This document shows positions 8,425 to 16,966 of a stretch of 64,000 nucleotides of DNA, one piece after another. The notes under the pieces were generated by a model. That model worked only from the letters and a program-made list of their open reading frames with translations, was not told the DNA's origin and ran no database searches. This DNA is from Cohnella sp. SGD-V74 (lineage in GTDB: Bacteria; Bacillota; Bacilli; Paenibacillales; Paenibacillaceae): the NCBI RefSeq assembly GCF_003001675.1, contig NZ_PVYW01000005.1:124001-188000 (forward strand). Reading direction: 5' to 3'. The translations under genes and the position numbers were made by a program. How positions within the stretch are numbered: the first letter of the stretch is position 1; each line of letters starts with the position of its first letter.

Positions 8425-8994
8425 ATGAGAAGTGATCGTTTATATTTCAGAGAATTCGGAGAAGAGGATTTCTCCTTGTTTTATTCCATTTTCTCTAACG
8501 AAACCATCATGAAATATGCGCTTATGGATAAGGCGGATAGCGAAGAAGATTTGCTTCCCTACTTTCAGAACATCTTGAAAAATAATGGAACGACCAATAA
8601 TCGCTTAACTTTCGAATACGCCGTGTTCGACCAGACCGGCCGTCAATTCATCGGTTTTGCCGATGCCGGGATCATAAAGAAAAATAGGGACGGCGGAAGC
8701 GCGGAAATCGGATACTTTCTGCACCCGGAATTCTGGGGGAAAGGATATGCAACCGAAATAGCCAATTGCCTCATTAAATTTTGCTTTAATCAATTGGGCG
8801 TCCATCGCGTATTTGCGCGCTGCAACGCGAATAATGCAAACTCCGAAAAAGTCATGATCAAAACCGGGATGAAAAGAGAAGGCGAATTTCGAAAAGTAAG
8901 GTACAAAAATGGCGGGTGGGACAACGAGCTGCAATACAGCATTCTCGTCGAGGAATGGAATCAAAGCTTGGCATTCAAGGGAGTGTTAGAGTGA
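8425..8994 (+). CDS. GNAT N-acetyltransferase, RimJ/RimL type
   Basis: A 189-residue GNAT of the RimJ/RimL-like class (Acetyltransf_3): LYFREFGEEDF at the start, GYFLHPEFWGKGYATEIANCLI for acetyl-CoA binding, then VHRVFARCNANNANSEKVMIKTG and MKREGEFRKVRYKNGGWDNELQY. The target may be a protein N-terminus or an antibiotic-like amine. The stop overlaps the GTG start of the next gene. Confidence 0.85.
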   Translation: MRSDRLYFREFGEEDFSLFYSIFSNETIMKYALMDKADSEEDLLPYFQNILKNNGTTNNRLTFEYAVFDQTGRQFIGFADAGIIKKNRDGGSAEIGYFLHPEFWGKGYATEIANCLIKFCFNQLGVHRVFARCNANNANSEKVMIKTGMKREGEFRKVRYKNGGWDNELQYSILVEEWNQSLAFKGVLE

Positions 8995-9560
8995 GCGAGT
9001 TCAGCGAGAGCTACCATCTGTTTTCAACGGAACAGAACGAAGGGATAAAGCTTCTAAAAAGTGCATGGCTTCGAGGATACGTATATCCGGCAAGTCATAA
9101 TTGGGTAACGATACTGCCAAGCGGAAAAAGCTTCCAACCGAACAAAAGACTCATTAATCGTAATAAGGGGATTCTGGTTCATTTAATTCATGCCGAAGAT
9201 CACGGTTGGTCTTTAAGTGTCTATGATGGAAGCCGGAGAACCTTTCATTTCGAATGTACATGGGAGGAAGAGATTGAGGTGAATCAAGACGAGTATCATA
9301 GAGAAAGGCTTGTAGATCTAATAAATCTGAATCCCAATAAACCGAGATCGGTCACGCCTCTGGATATTACAAAGATATTTTACATATCCGATTTTGAAGA
9401 AGCCATGGAGAGGGATCCCGTTAATCAAATTGCGGAACTGCTCAGACTGGAGAATTATGAATGGAACTCCTACGAATACGTTCAACAAGAGTATAAAGAT
9501 AATCCGACCGAAATGAACAATAAAGGCATTGAAATCGTAAATGGTATTTTTACCTTTTAA
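8991..9560 (+). CDS. hypothetical protein, translationally coupled to GNAT
   Basis: A 189-residue soluble protein starting at a GTG that overlaps the preceding TGA (GTGA), implying coupling. It has a Trp/Tyr-rich N-terminal half (GYVYPASHNWVTILPSGKSF, then HGWSLSVYDGSRRTFHFECTW) and an acidic helical C-terminal half. No signal peptide or span. Not recognised. Confidence 0.55.
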   Translation: MSEFSESYHLFSTEQNEGIKLLKSAWLRGYVYPASHNWVTILPSGKSFQPNKRLINRNKGILVHLIHAEDHGWSLSVYDGSRRTFHFECTWEEEIEVNQDEYHRERLVDLINLNPNKPRSVTPLDITKIFYISDFEEAMERDPVNQIAELLRLENYEWNSYEYVQQEYKDNPTEMNNKGIEIVNGIFTF

Positions 9561-9731
9561 CGTACCGCTCCGATAATCGAAAGGACGGAAACTCGTGGAG
9601 CTTCGTCAGATCGGGAGTGGAAAGGTTAGCTTACTTTGAGCATCTTGCAGGTATTAAGAAATTTCGATAGAATCTCCGCTCGATAATCGAAGTACTTAAA
9701 ATCGGACTAATCCGGGCTTGGAGGGTATTTC

Positions 9732-10157
9732 TTGAAATCTAAAATAATCAATGGTGTGGTAGGGCTTTGCCTAGGCGATGCACTTGGCGTTCCTGTTGAA
9801 TTTAGATCACGAGAAGTGCTTGAGAGACAACCGGTCTCGGAAATGATAGGGTACGGAACCTATAATCAACCTCCTGGCACATGGTCCGACGATAGCTCAT
9901 TGACATTCTGTTTAATGGAAAGTATTTGTCAGTGCAGGCAGATTGATTTATATGATATAGCGGATAAGTTTTCTTCCTGGTTATGGGAAGGATATTGGAC
10001 TTCGCACGGAGAGGTATTCGATGTAGGGATCGCCACGAAGAAAGCTATCGAGAAATTAACCGAAGAGTTCGTTAGACCTGATTTTGCTGGAGGGCAGGAC
10101 GAATACAGTAATGGAAACGGCTCTCTAATGAGAATATTGCCGTTAGCCTTTTATTAG
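9732..10157 (+). pseudogene. ADP-ribosylglycohydrolase, C-terminal half missing
   Basis: The TTG at 9732 after GGAGGG starts a clear ADP-ribosylglycohydrolase (GVVGLCLGDALGVPVEF, then TWSDDSSLTFCLMES with the metal-binding Asp pair, and GNGSLMRILPLAFY). The protein stops at 141 residues where the family usually runs to about 300, so the second half with the C-terminal metal ligands is gone. It ends directly against a truncated isochorismatase, indicating a deletion junction near 10155-10160. Confidence 0.8.
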
Positions 10158-10159
10158 GA

Positions 10160-10648
10160 TTTCTAGTTATCGATATGCAGAGCGTTCACTTGGAAGGGAT
10201 AGAGAAGAAAAACGTAGACAGAGCCTGCGAATATATCAATTACGCAGCGAATATGATCCGCTCGAACGGTCATGTCGTTATCCATATTCGCGACACCGAA
10301 GGGCTGACCGAAGAGAACAGAGAAGTCTACGATACGATTCCGGAAATTCAAGTCGAAGCAGCGGATCGGACGTTGACCAAAGAGTATTCGAATTCGTTTT
10401 GGAAAACCGAGCTGGAGCAAATTCTACGGGATCAAGGCGTTGAGTTTTTAGTCATCGCGGGCGATGCCGCGGAGCACTGCGTCCTGTTTACCTATAATGG
10501 AGCGCTAGAGAGGGGATTCAGCCCTGTTATGTTGCAAAACGGAATTTTGAGCCGATTCGACGACGTCATCGCGGCAACTTATAGAGATAGAAACGTCGTT
10601 TCCTATCCCGCGATTAAATACATGCTTAAGCCGCATTTCCCACAATGA
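10160..10648 (+). pseudogene. isochorismatase-like hydrolase, 5' end missing
   Basis: Homology begins at ~10160 as FLVIDMQSVHLEG without a start codon of its own; the first ATG (10175) lies just after the catalytic Asp of VIDMQ. The Lys (LTKEYSNSF) and the catalytic Cys (GDAAEHCVLFTY) are present. The family acts on C-O or C-N bonds of small amides or esters. A protein from 10175 would lack the nucleophile-activating Asp. The 3' end is intact and its TGA overlaps the next ATG. Confidence 0.75.
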
Positions 10649-11172
10649 AAATTCGGATTATCGGTTCGTGCGGGGGCGGTAAGTCTACGGCGGCGAAACA
10701 ACTGTCGGAAAAGTACGGCATTCCTTGCTTCGAGGTCGATAATATGATCTGGGATAGAAGTGAGGGCAACTTGAAATTTCCGGAAGAAGTCAGAGATGCA
10801 ACGTTAGCCTCGATTCTTCGCTCGGACTCGTGGATCATAGAAGGAGTCCAATATAAAGAGTGGACGCTGAGTTCGATCGAGCAAGCGGATCTGGTTTTTA
10901 TACTTGCCCCGAACGTGTACATACGGGACTACCGGATCCTCAAGAGGTTTATTTTGTCTCGAACAGGAATTCGTCCATGGAATTACACGCAATCGTTTAG
11001 TAATCTATACAAGATGCTCGTGCATTGGAATCATCGCTACGACTACCGAAGCGCCATTGAAGTCGTACAGGATTACGGCAAACAACCTTATCTTGCCAAA
11101 TCGAGGAAAGACATCGAGAAGCAGATCGAAAGGTGCTTAACAGCGAATCAACGGGGAGCAAGGGGACCTTAA
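10645..11172 (+). CDS. P-loop kinase of the topology-modulation (FlaR-like) group
   Basis: A 175-residue P-loop protein: Walker A GSCGGGKSTAAKQL at ~7-20, FEVDNMIW, IIEGVQY and a C-terminal region with several basic and aromatic residues. This is the pattern of proteins annotated as DNA topology modulation protein/FlaR and of adenylate-kinase-like enzymes; true function unknown. ATGA overlap with the isochorismatase remnant and TAATG overlap with the next gene show an operon. Confidence 0.8.
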   Translation: MKIRIIGSCGGGKSTAAKQLSEKYGIPCFEVDNMIWDRSEGNLKFPEEVRDATLASILRSDSWIIEGVQYKEWTLSSIEQADLVFILAPNVYIRDYRILKRFILSRTGIRPWNYTQSFSNLYKMLVHWNHRYDYRSAIEVVQDYGKQPYLAKSRKDIEKQIERCLTANQRGARGP

Positions 11173-11720
11173 TGAAGCATGAAGATGAACTTATAGACTT
11201 ATTACGAACTCATCCCTTCCTTATGAGAGACCTGAAGCTCGTCCATTCCTTAGGCTTGCCGAACGGATGCATAGCGGCGGGGTACGTAAGAAATTTTGTG
11301 TGGGATCATTTTCACGGGAAGAGCAGGTTTACGCCGTTGAACGATATCGACGTTCTTTATTACGATACAGCCGATCTTCGGGAAGAGACCGAGAAGCGCT
11401 ATGAAGAACGATTGACCAAGCGGCAGCCCGAGTACAATTGGTCGGTTAAAAACCAAGCCAGAATGCATCAAAGAAACGATGAGCAGCCTTATCGCTCTGT
11501 CGAAGATGCCATGAAGCGTTGGCCGGAAACCGCAACTGCCGTCGGAGTCGCGCTGGACTACGCCGGCAAGTTAAAAGTTATTGCCCCTCTAGGCTTGGAA
11601 GATCTGTTCAGTCTGCAAATCAAGCGCAGTCCGTTTTTCGAAGATGCCGATTATTACAGATCCAGGGTGAAAAGTAAAAATTGGTTGAACCTGTGGCCGC
11701 GACTTAAGTTGATAGACTAA
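11172..11720 (+). CDS. nucleotidyltransferase family protein (PF06042-like)
   Basis: A 182-residue protein with GCIAAGYVRNFVWD and LNDIDVLYYD (Asp pair, metal-binding) of the nucleotidyltransferase fold, then SVEDAMKRWPETATAVGV and a C-terminal LEDLFSLQIKRSP. This is the uncharacterised PF06042 group. ATG at 11172 overlaps the preceding TAA and follows AAGGGG. Confidence 0.8.
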   Translation: MKHEDELIDLLRTHPFLMRDLKLVHSLGLPNGCIAAGYVRNFVWDHFHGKSRFTPLNDIDVLYYDTADLREETEKRYEERLTKRQPEYNWSVKNQARMHQRNDEQPYRSVEDAMKRWPETATAVGVALDYAGKLKVIAPLGLEDLFSLQIKRSPFFEDADYYRSRVKSKNWLNLWPRLKLID

Positions 11721-11733
11721 GGAGGAAACCCTT

Positions 11734-12393
11734 GTGTCCATCCAAGCAATCTTGTTCGACCTGGATAACACGCTGCTTGACCGGACGAGAACATTCGAGC
11801 AATTCACGAACGGTTTCATCGCAACGTATTTCAGCCATCTCGATGAAACTCGGGAAATTTTCGACAGGATCATCGAGCTCGACCAGGACGGGTACAAGGA
11901 CAAGGAAGAATTGTTCGCAGAGCTCCTCGATGAATTGCCATGGAGGATTCCGCCGGAGCATTCCGAATTGTTGGCGTTCTATAAGCGTGAATACGTGAAT
12001 CATGCCCTGCTAATGGAGCAAGCCCGAGAAGTCGTTCTCGGCTTGAGGGAGAAATATCGACTCGGTCTGATCACGAACGGCAAGACGGCGATACAGCATG
12101 GGAAAATCGATCGACTGGGCATCAGAGACATGTTCGACGTCATTCTCGTGTCGGAAGAAGCAGGCGTCAAAAAGCCGGATCGTGCGATATACGAAATGGC
12201 AACCGCCAAGCTGGAGCTTCAACCGGAACAATGTCTCTACATCGGGGATCATCCGGTGAACGATATCGAAGGCGCGACCAACGCCGGAATGCGGACAATC
12301 TGGTTCAAGGTCAATCAGCCTTGGAGAGACCATATTACCGCTGCGCCGCTGCATACGATCAAGCATCTAAGCGAATTGCCGGCATTGCTCTAA
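11734..12393 (+). CDS. HAD-superfamily hydrolase (HAD-IA)
   Basis: A 219-residue phosphatase-like HAD protein. Motif I is LFDLDNTLLD (nucleophile Asp at ~9), motif II is LITNGK, the motif III Lys is in EEAGVKKPDR, and motif IV is YIGDHPVNDIEGA. The helical cap after motif I places it near YjjG-type nucleotidases. GTG at 11734 follows AGGAGG. Confidence 0.85.
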   Translation: MSIQAILFDLDNTLLDRTRTFEQFTNGFIATYFSHLDETREIFDRIIELDQDGYKDKEELFAELLDELPWRIPPEHSELLAFYKREYVNHALLMEQAREVVLGLREKYRLGLITNGKTAIQHGKIDRLGIRDMFDVILVSEEAGVKKPDRAIYEMATAKLELQPEQCLYIGDHPVNDIEGATNAGMRTIWFKVNQPWRDHITAAPLHTIKHLSELPALL

Positions 12394-12424
12394 TCGATCA
12401 TCATCCGTATAGGAGGCAACCGCC

Positions 12425-12778
12425 ATGGCGTCCCCGATTTTAAACCAAATAGGAGCCGTGTTTATTCCGGTAAGCAGCATCGAGCAAGCTCGCGACTGGT
12501 ATTGCGATATTCTGGGCATCCCGGCTGACGGAGAAATTCTGTTCGGCCATCTCTATATCATCCCCTTGCAGGGAACCAACCTTGTTCTGGACAGCAAAAT
12601 CTATTCCGAGGACAGCGTCTACAAAGTGGCGGCGTTCCACTTCAACACGAACGATATCGAAGAGGCGTATCGCTATATGAAACGGAAGAACGTCAACCTC
12701 GTCACCGGAATCGAGCATGGCCAGTGGTTTAATTTCAAAGATCCTGACGGCAACCTTCTGATGGTCTGCAAGTGTTAA
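12425..12778 (+). CDS. VOC family (glyoxalase-like) protein
   Basis: A 117-residue single VOC unit: IGAVFIPVSSIEQARDWYCDILG, AAFHFNTNDIEEAYRYM and the final FKDPDGNLLMVCKC. Dimers of such proteins bind a metal or a ligand; substrate unknown. GGAGG precedes the ATG. Confidence 0.8.
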   Translation: MASPILNQIGAVFIPVSSIEQARDWYCDILGIPADGEILFGHLYIIPLQGTNLVLDSKIYSEDSVYKVAAFHFNTNDIEEAYRYMKRKNVNLVTGIEHGQWFNFKDPDGNLLMVCKC

Positions 12779-12826
12779 CGGTCGCCAAGCTCCAACGTTC
12801 AGTATGAGGATTTTCGTGAAAATGAA

Positions 12827-12859
12827 GACGCCTCCTGATCGATAGATCAAGGAGGCGTC
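12827..12859 (-). terminator. Rho-independent terminator for the minus-strand gene
   Basis: GACGCCTCCT and AGGAGGCGTC form a perfect stem, extended by a GATC pairing. On the minus strand the stem is followed by a T-rich tail, so it fits the end of the 13169-12906 gene; it may also work for the VOC gene. Confidence 0.75.
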
Positions 12860-12905
12860 CGCGCCGGGAACCCGGGAGTATATCGATTATCCGACCGTTG
12901 CCGGC

Positions 12906-13169
12906 TCATGCGGCTGGATCGGTCGATTTCTGTTGATGCGAATTAACGTTCAATTCCACGGCAGGCTCCACAGGCGCATCGTCCCCGACCTTGTAATGTT
13001 TCTCATACATATGGGCCGGAACGGTCAGGCAGAAGAGTACGAGCACAAGACAGAAAGCGAAAAATCCGTATACGCTGATATAGTCCGCGGCGAGTTGACC
13101 GCCTTCCGCAGCCAGCTTCGCTACGCTTTCGCCGACAGGGGGCAGGTTGGACAGAAATGGAATGCTCAT
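12906..13169 (-). CDS. small single-span membrane protein, unknown
   Basis: An 87-residue protein with one span (VYGFFAFCLVLVLFCLTVPA) and a short charged C-terminus. The ATG at 13169 has GGAGG eight bases upstream; the ATG at 13175 is too close. It is divergent from an MFS transporter, and the shared region carries an Fnr/Crp-type dyad. Not recognised. Confidence 0.6.
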   Translation of the reverse strand: MSIPFLSNLPPVGESVAKLAAEGGQLAADYISVYGFFAFCLVLVLFCLTVPAHMYEKHYKVGDDAPVEPAVELNVNSHQQKSTDPAA

Positions 13170-13235
13170 GAGCATAACCTCCAAATAAGAAGATTCTTTC
13201 TGACTCCTATATTAAAGCGCCGCGCCGCGGATTAA

Positions 13236-13251
13236 TGTGATAAAAATCACT
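13236..13251. promoter_or_regulatory. Crp/Fnr-family binding site candidate
   Basis: TGTGATAAAAATCACT matches the Bacillus Fnr pattern TGTGA-N6-TCAC(T). It lies between the divergent membrane protein and MFS genes. A second AATCAC half-site follows at 13260-13265. No regulator gene is adjacent. Confidence 0.45.
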
Positions 13252-13339
13252 ATGACGAAAATCACTTGCGATGAAGCGAAATCCATCAGAGGCAGCGAAG
13301 GATAAGCTGGCTCTGCAAGAGATACGATAAGGAGACACC

Positions 13340-14707
13340 ATGGCCCTCCAACAGAACGCGATTAAACGAAAAGAAATGCTGCTCATTACCGCCGTAGCTC
13401 TCGGGACCTTGCTGAATCCGCTGAACACGACGATGATTTCGGTTGCGCTGGCGCGTCTTCAAGAGGATTTCCAGCTGACGTTTGCCGACGTGTCTTGGCT
13501 CATTTCCACCTACTACTTGGCAAGTGCGATCGGTCAGCCGCTTATGGGCAAGTGGAGCGATTTATTCGGTCGTAAAAAGGTGTTCATGATCGGGCTGCTG
13601 CTCGTCACCGTGTCGTCATGCCTTGCTCCGCTGGCCCCGAGCTTCGGTTGGCTGATCGGATTTCGGATCATTCAGGCGCTGGGAAGCTCGGCACTGTTCC
13701 CGTCGGGCATGGCGATGATTCGCAGCCAAATTACCGCCAACCAGGCGAAGGCGCTCGGCATCGTGTCGATCTTCTCCGGCACATCGGCGGCGTTCGGGCC
13801 TTCGATCGGCGGGTTCCTGCTTCACTACGGAGATTGGCCGCTCATCTTCCTGTGCAATTTTCCGTTTATTATCGCTTCCTTCCTGCTGGCGTGGAAAGTG
13901 TTCCCCAGAGACCCGAAAACGTCAGGACGCGCCTCCGACATGGACTGGCCGGGCGTCGCTCTGTTTTCCGCGACGATCTTCATGTGGCTGCTCTTCTTCC
14001 TGTCGCTCGCCGGCGAGGTCAGTCTGTGGATGCTTGCGGTCAGCGCCGGACTGACGTATGCGTTATACCGTTATGAAATCGGCCATAGCAAGCCGTTCAT
14101 CAACGTCGCTTTCTTAAGGAGCAACAGAAATGTGACGGTGATCTACGTACAGTTTATTTTAACCAATATGGCGTTTTATTCGATTATGTTCGGCATCCCG
14201 TCTTACCTTCAACGTGTCCAAATGATGGATGCGCAGCAAGCGGGGCTCGTCATGCTGTCGATCGCCGGGTTCAGCGTCATCGTCACGCCGTTGGTCAGCC
14301 GCTGGATCGACCGAAGCGGTTCCAGGCCCTCGCTGCTGTTCGGAACACTCTCCGTCGTTGCGGGAAGTCTGCTCCTGCTGTTGATTCGGGATCAGGCCAG
14401 CGTTGTGACAATTTTCCTTGTGCTGTGCGTCCTGGGGATTGCCAACGGCTTTAACAATCTGGGCATGCAGACGGCGCTGTACGATTATGTGAAGAAGTCG
14501 GAGACCGGCATCGCCTCCGGTCTGTTCATGACGTCCCGCTTTATCGGGACGATCCTCTCTTCCAGCCTGCTGGCGGCGCTCTTCGGCAAAAATATCACCA
14601 CCCCGCATCTGCACAGCATGGCATGGGTTTGCGCGGGACTCGGCGTCCTTATGTTTGTTTTAACAGTGCGCATGCCCAGAGCGGATAAGCAAGAAGCCGT
14701 TGAATAA
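13340..14707 (+). CDS. MFS drug:H+ antiporter-like transporter
   Basis: A 455-residue MFS protein with 12-14 spans. The loop 2-3 motif is GKWSDLFGRKKVF (~70-82) and the antiporter motif C region is GPSIGGFLLHYGDWPLIF. The layout and length fit the DHA2 multidrug group. ATG at 13340 follows AAGGAGA. Substrate not predictable; control by the Fnr-like site is possible. Confidence 0.85.
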   Translation: MALQQNAIKRKEMLLITAVALGTLLNPLNTTMISVALARLQEDFQLTFADVSWLISTYYLASAIGQPLMGKWSDLFGRKKVFMIGLLLVTVSSCLAPLAPSFGWLIGFRIIQALGSSALFPSGMAMIRSQITANQAKALGIVSIFSGTSAAFGPSIGGFLLHYGDWPLIFLCNFPFIIASFLLAWKVFPRDPKTSGRASDMDWPGVALFSATIFMWLLFFLSLAGEVSLWMLAVSAGLTYALYRYEIGHSKPFINVAFLRSNRNVTVIYVQFILTNMAFYSIMFGIPSYLQRVQMMDAQQAGLVMLSIAGFSVIVTPLVSRWIDRSGSRPSLLFGTLSVVAGSLLLLLIRDQASVVTIFLVLCVLGIANGFNNLGMQTALYDYVKKSETGIASGLFMTSRFIGTILSSSLLAALFGKNITTPHLHSMAWVCAGLGVLMFVLTVRMPRADKQEAVE

Positions 14708-14775
14708 GGGCAGGATCAAGCCGCGTTCGGTCGACGATCCTTCATCGAATGTGGCTTGAAATCGGACCGTTCATA

Positions 14776-14827
14776 TTGACCAATCCGTTGAATCGGGGTA
14801 CACTCTTTCCAATATTTATAATATTGG
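14776..14827 (+). promoter_or_regulatory. promoter with overlapping dyad for the RidA-like gene
   Basis: TTGACC (14776-14781) and TACACT (14799-14804) are 17 bases apart. The dyad CCAATATT-TAT-AATATTGG (14809-14827) covers the expected transcription start and looks like an operator; it is followed by GGGTTTTT, so an early terminator is an alternative. Confidence 0.6.
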
Positions 14828-14837
14828 GGGTTTTTAC

Positions 14838-15296
14838 ATGTCCGGACATAGGATCGAGGATCGGCTGCATGAGCTTAACATTACCCTTCCCGCAGCAAGC
14901 CAGCCCGCCGCAAAATACGCGAATTTCGTTATCGTGGGCGACTTGATGTACGTCTCGGGCAAAGGTCCGTCCGGCAATCCGAAAGGAAAACTCGGAATCG
15001 ATTATACGACGGAGCAGGGATACGCATTCGCACGAGAGACGGCGCTCGAAGTGCTTGCCGTCCTGCAATCGGCGCTTGGTTCGTTGGATAAGGTGAAGAG
15101 GGCGGTAAAGGTTCAAGGCTTCGTCAACGCAAGCGCAGCTTTCGAGGAGCATCATAAGGTGCTTAACGGCTTTTCGGATTTGCTGCTTGAGGTGTTCGGG
15201 GATAGGGGGCTTCATGCCCGTTCCGTCTTCGGCGCGGTCTCGGTAAGGGACAACCTGCCGATTATCGTCGACACGATATTTCAGATCGAGACTTGA
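14838..15296 (+). CDS. RidA/YjgF family protein
   Basis: A 152-residue protein of the YjgF/YER057c/UK114 family, longer subgroup: YANFVIVGDLMYVSGKGPSGNPKGKLG, VLQSALGSLDKVKRAVKVQGFVNA and HARSVFGAVSVRDNLPIIVD. RidA itself deaminates reactive enamines; the subgroup lacks clear assignment. The promoter and dyad immediately upstream suggest single-gene control. Confidence 0.85.
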   Translation: MSGHRIEDRLHELNITLPAASQPAAKYANFVIVGDLMYVSGKGPSGNPKGKLGIDYTTEQGYAFARETALEVLAVLQSALGSLDKVKRAVKVQGFVNASAAFEEHHKVLNGFSDLLLEVFGDRGLHARSVFGAVSVRDNLPIIVDTIFQIET

Positions 15297-15350
15297 TCGT
15301 CGGTTAACGAAAAGAACGGGAAGAATCGTAAGCGTGAAAGGGGAAACACC

Positions 15351-15830
15351 GTGAGCAACAATACTTTATACGAACGCTTTCTGCTGCTCGCCGAGGATTT
15401 CAATCGCCAATCGGATATCGTGCCGCTATTGTACGGATCGTTAGGACTGGAAGTTTTAACGGGAGCTGACACCTATCCGGAGGACATTGACGTCCTGGTT
15501 CCGCTTGCGTTTCTTCAAGATCGCTGGGATGAGTTACGGCAGCTGATCGAGAGCCGAGGCTATACCCTCGTCGACCTTCGGGAACGCGAATTCGATAACG
15601 GACAGCACAAAATCGCTTTTGCGGATATCGAGGATCTTGAAGCCTTTGCCGGGATCAGGCCGGAGGAGATAGAGGAAAGAGAGGACGGCGCAGCGAAATA
15701 TAAACTGCTGAATCTTCGCCAATACTACGCCGTCTATAATCGATCCGTGCTCGACGGCTACAGAATCGGTACAAGAAACAAAAAGGATAACGAAAAAATC
15801 GAACTGATCGAAAACCTGCTAGGGCAATAG
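15351..15830 (+). CDS. nucleotidyltransferase-like protein
   Basis: A 159-residue protein with LLYGSLGLEVLTG and PEDIDVLVPL, the Gly-Ser and Asp-x-Asp signature of nucleotidyltransferases, in a compact fold. Homologues are often mislabelled as phosphoribosylanthranilate isomerase. The GTG at 15351 follows AAAGGGG. Confidence 0.7.
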   Translation: MSNNTLYERFLLLAEDFNRQSDIVPLLYGSLGLEVLTGADTYPEDIDVLVPLAFLQDRWDELRQLIESRGYTLVDLREREFDNGQHKIAFADIEDLEAFAGIRPEEIEEREDGAAKYKLLNLRQYYAVYNRSVLDGYRIGTRNKKDNEKIELIENLLGQ

Positions 15831-15845
15831 GAGAGACGACAACGC

Positions 15846-16325
15846 ATGGTGACCGTTACAACGCGAGTAGAGATCAATGCGCCGATCCGGCACTGCTTCG
15901 ACTTGGCGAGAGACATAGACGTACATACCCGAACGGTGTGGAAGCATACGAAGGAAAAGGCGATTCGGGGCGTTACGAGCGGCCCGATCGGACCGGGACA
16001 GACGGTGACTTTCGAAGCGACGCATTTGGGAGTCAGGCAGCGGCTCACCTCCTTGATTACCGAGTACCGCGAGCCTTACTTGTTCGTGGATGAGATGCAG
16101 AAGGGCGCGTTCAAGCGGCTGAGGCACGTCCATGAATTCGAAGAGGCGAACGGCAAGACCGTCATGACGGATACGTTAACTTTCGAAGCTCCGCTCGGGA
16201 TTATCGGAAGATGGGTCGAGAAGCTTGTCCTGAAGGATTACATGAGGAAGTTTTTGGAGCACCGCAACCTTGAATTGAAAAAGCTGGCCGAGGACCGCAA
16301 CAACAAAAATGGAATCGAAATCTGA
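15846..16325 (+). CDS. SRPBCC family (START-like) protein
   Basis: A 159-residue single-domain START-like protein (VTTRVEINAPIRHCFDLARDIDVHTRT at the start, then GPGQTVTFEATHLGVRQRL, and a C-terminal helix). Such proteins bind hydrophobic ligands or act as cyclase-like enzymes. GAGAGAC lies before the ATG, and the next GNAT gene starts 25 bases after the stop. Confidence 0.8.
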   Translation: MVTVTTRVEINAPIRHCFDLARDIDVHTRTVWKHTKEKAIRGVTSGPIGPGQTVTFEATHLGVRQRLTSLITEYREPYLFVDEMQKGAFKRLRHVHEFEEANGKTVMTDTLTFEAPLGIIGRWVEKLVLKDYMRKFLEHRNLELKKLAEDRNNKNGIEI

Positions 16326-16350
16326 ACGACCCGAAGGAGATTACACTTCG

Positions 16351-16872
16351 ATGAATATACGGATTTTACAACATTCTGACGCTGAATCGTACAGGCAATT
16401 GCGCCTCGCCGGGCTGCAGACGAATCCGGAAGCGTTCGGCTCTACCTACGAGCAGGAGGCGCAGTTTACGCTGGAGACGATGATCAATCGAATTACGCCC
16501 AGCAAGGACAAGTTTGTGTTAGGGGCGTTTGCGGAGGACGGTTCATCATTGACGGGAATCGTGACGTTCGTGCGCGAAAGCGGCGTTAAAACCTCGCACA
16601 AAGCAAACGTATACGGGATGTATGTGGCGCCCTCTGCTCGGGGCAAGGGGATCGGCAGACGGCTTCTCGTCGAGTTGATCGAAAAGGCAAAGGAGTACGA
16701 CGGACTGGAGCAGATCAATCTGGCCGTCGTATCGGACAACGCGCCCGCCAAGAAGCTCTACCGCTCGCTTGGCTTCGACACGTACGGGGTGGAGAAGAAC
16801 GCCTTAAAATACAACGATCAGTATTACGACGAAGATTTTATGACGCTTAAGCTGCCCGGATCCAAGCAATAA
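16351..16872 (+). CDS. GNAT N-acetyltransferase
   Basis: A 173-residue GNAT with VYGMYVAPSARGKGIGRRLLVELIEKA (~85-110) and IEQ-like QINLAVVSDNAPAKKLYRSLGF. ATG at 16351 follows GAAGGAGATTA. Substrate unknown. Confidence 0.85.
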   Translation: MNIRILQHSDAESYRQLRLAGLQTNPEAFGSTYEQEAQFTLETMINRITPSKDKFVLGAFAEDGSSLTGIVTFVRESGVKTSHKANVYGMYVAPSARGKGIGRRLLVELIEKAKEYDGLEQINLAVVSDNAPAKKLYRSLGFDTYGVEKNALKYNDQYYDEDFMTLKLPGSKQ

Positions 16873-16876
16873 CGTA

Positions 16877-16905
16877 TTGACAGCCCGGCAGAAAACGCTT
16901 AATCT
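16877..16905 (+). promoter_or_regulatory. promoter of the ROK regulator gene
   Basis: TTGACA (16877-16882), 17-base spacer, TAATCT (16900-16905). The operator dyad starts two bases downstream, a typical repressor position. Confidence 0.6.
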
Positions 16906-16906
16906 A

Positions 16907-16927
16907 TTAATTAATAAACCTAATTAA
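16907..16927. promoter_or_regulatory. ROK operator candidate 1
   Basis: TTAATTA-ATAAACC-TAATTAA: perfect 7-bp half sites around a 7-base spacer. The core TAATTA-NNAAACN-TAATTA recurs upstream of the ABC genes at 18200. It sits just after the -10 of the regulator, so autoregulation is likely. Confidence 0.65.
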
Positions 16928-16966
16928 TGTATTGGCAAGGTTACGCCCGGAAATGAGGAATAAAGA

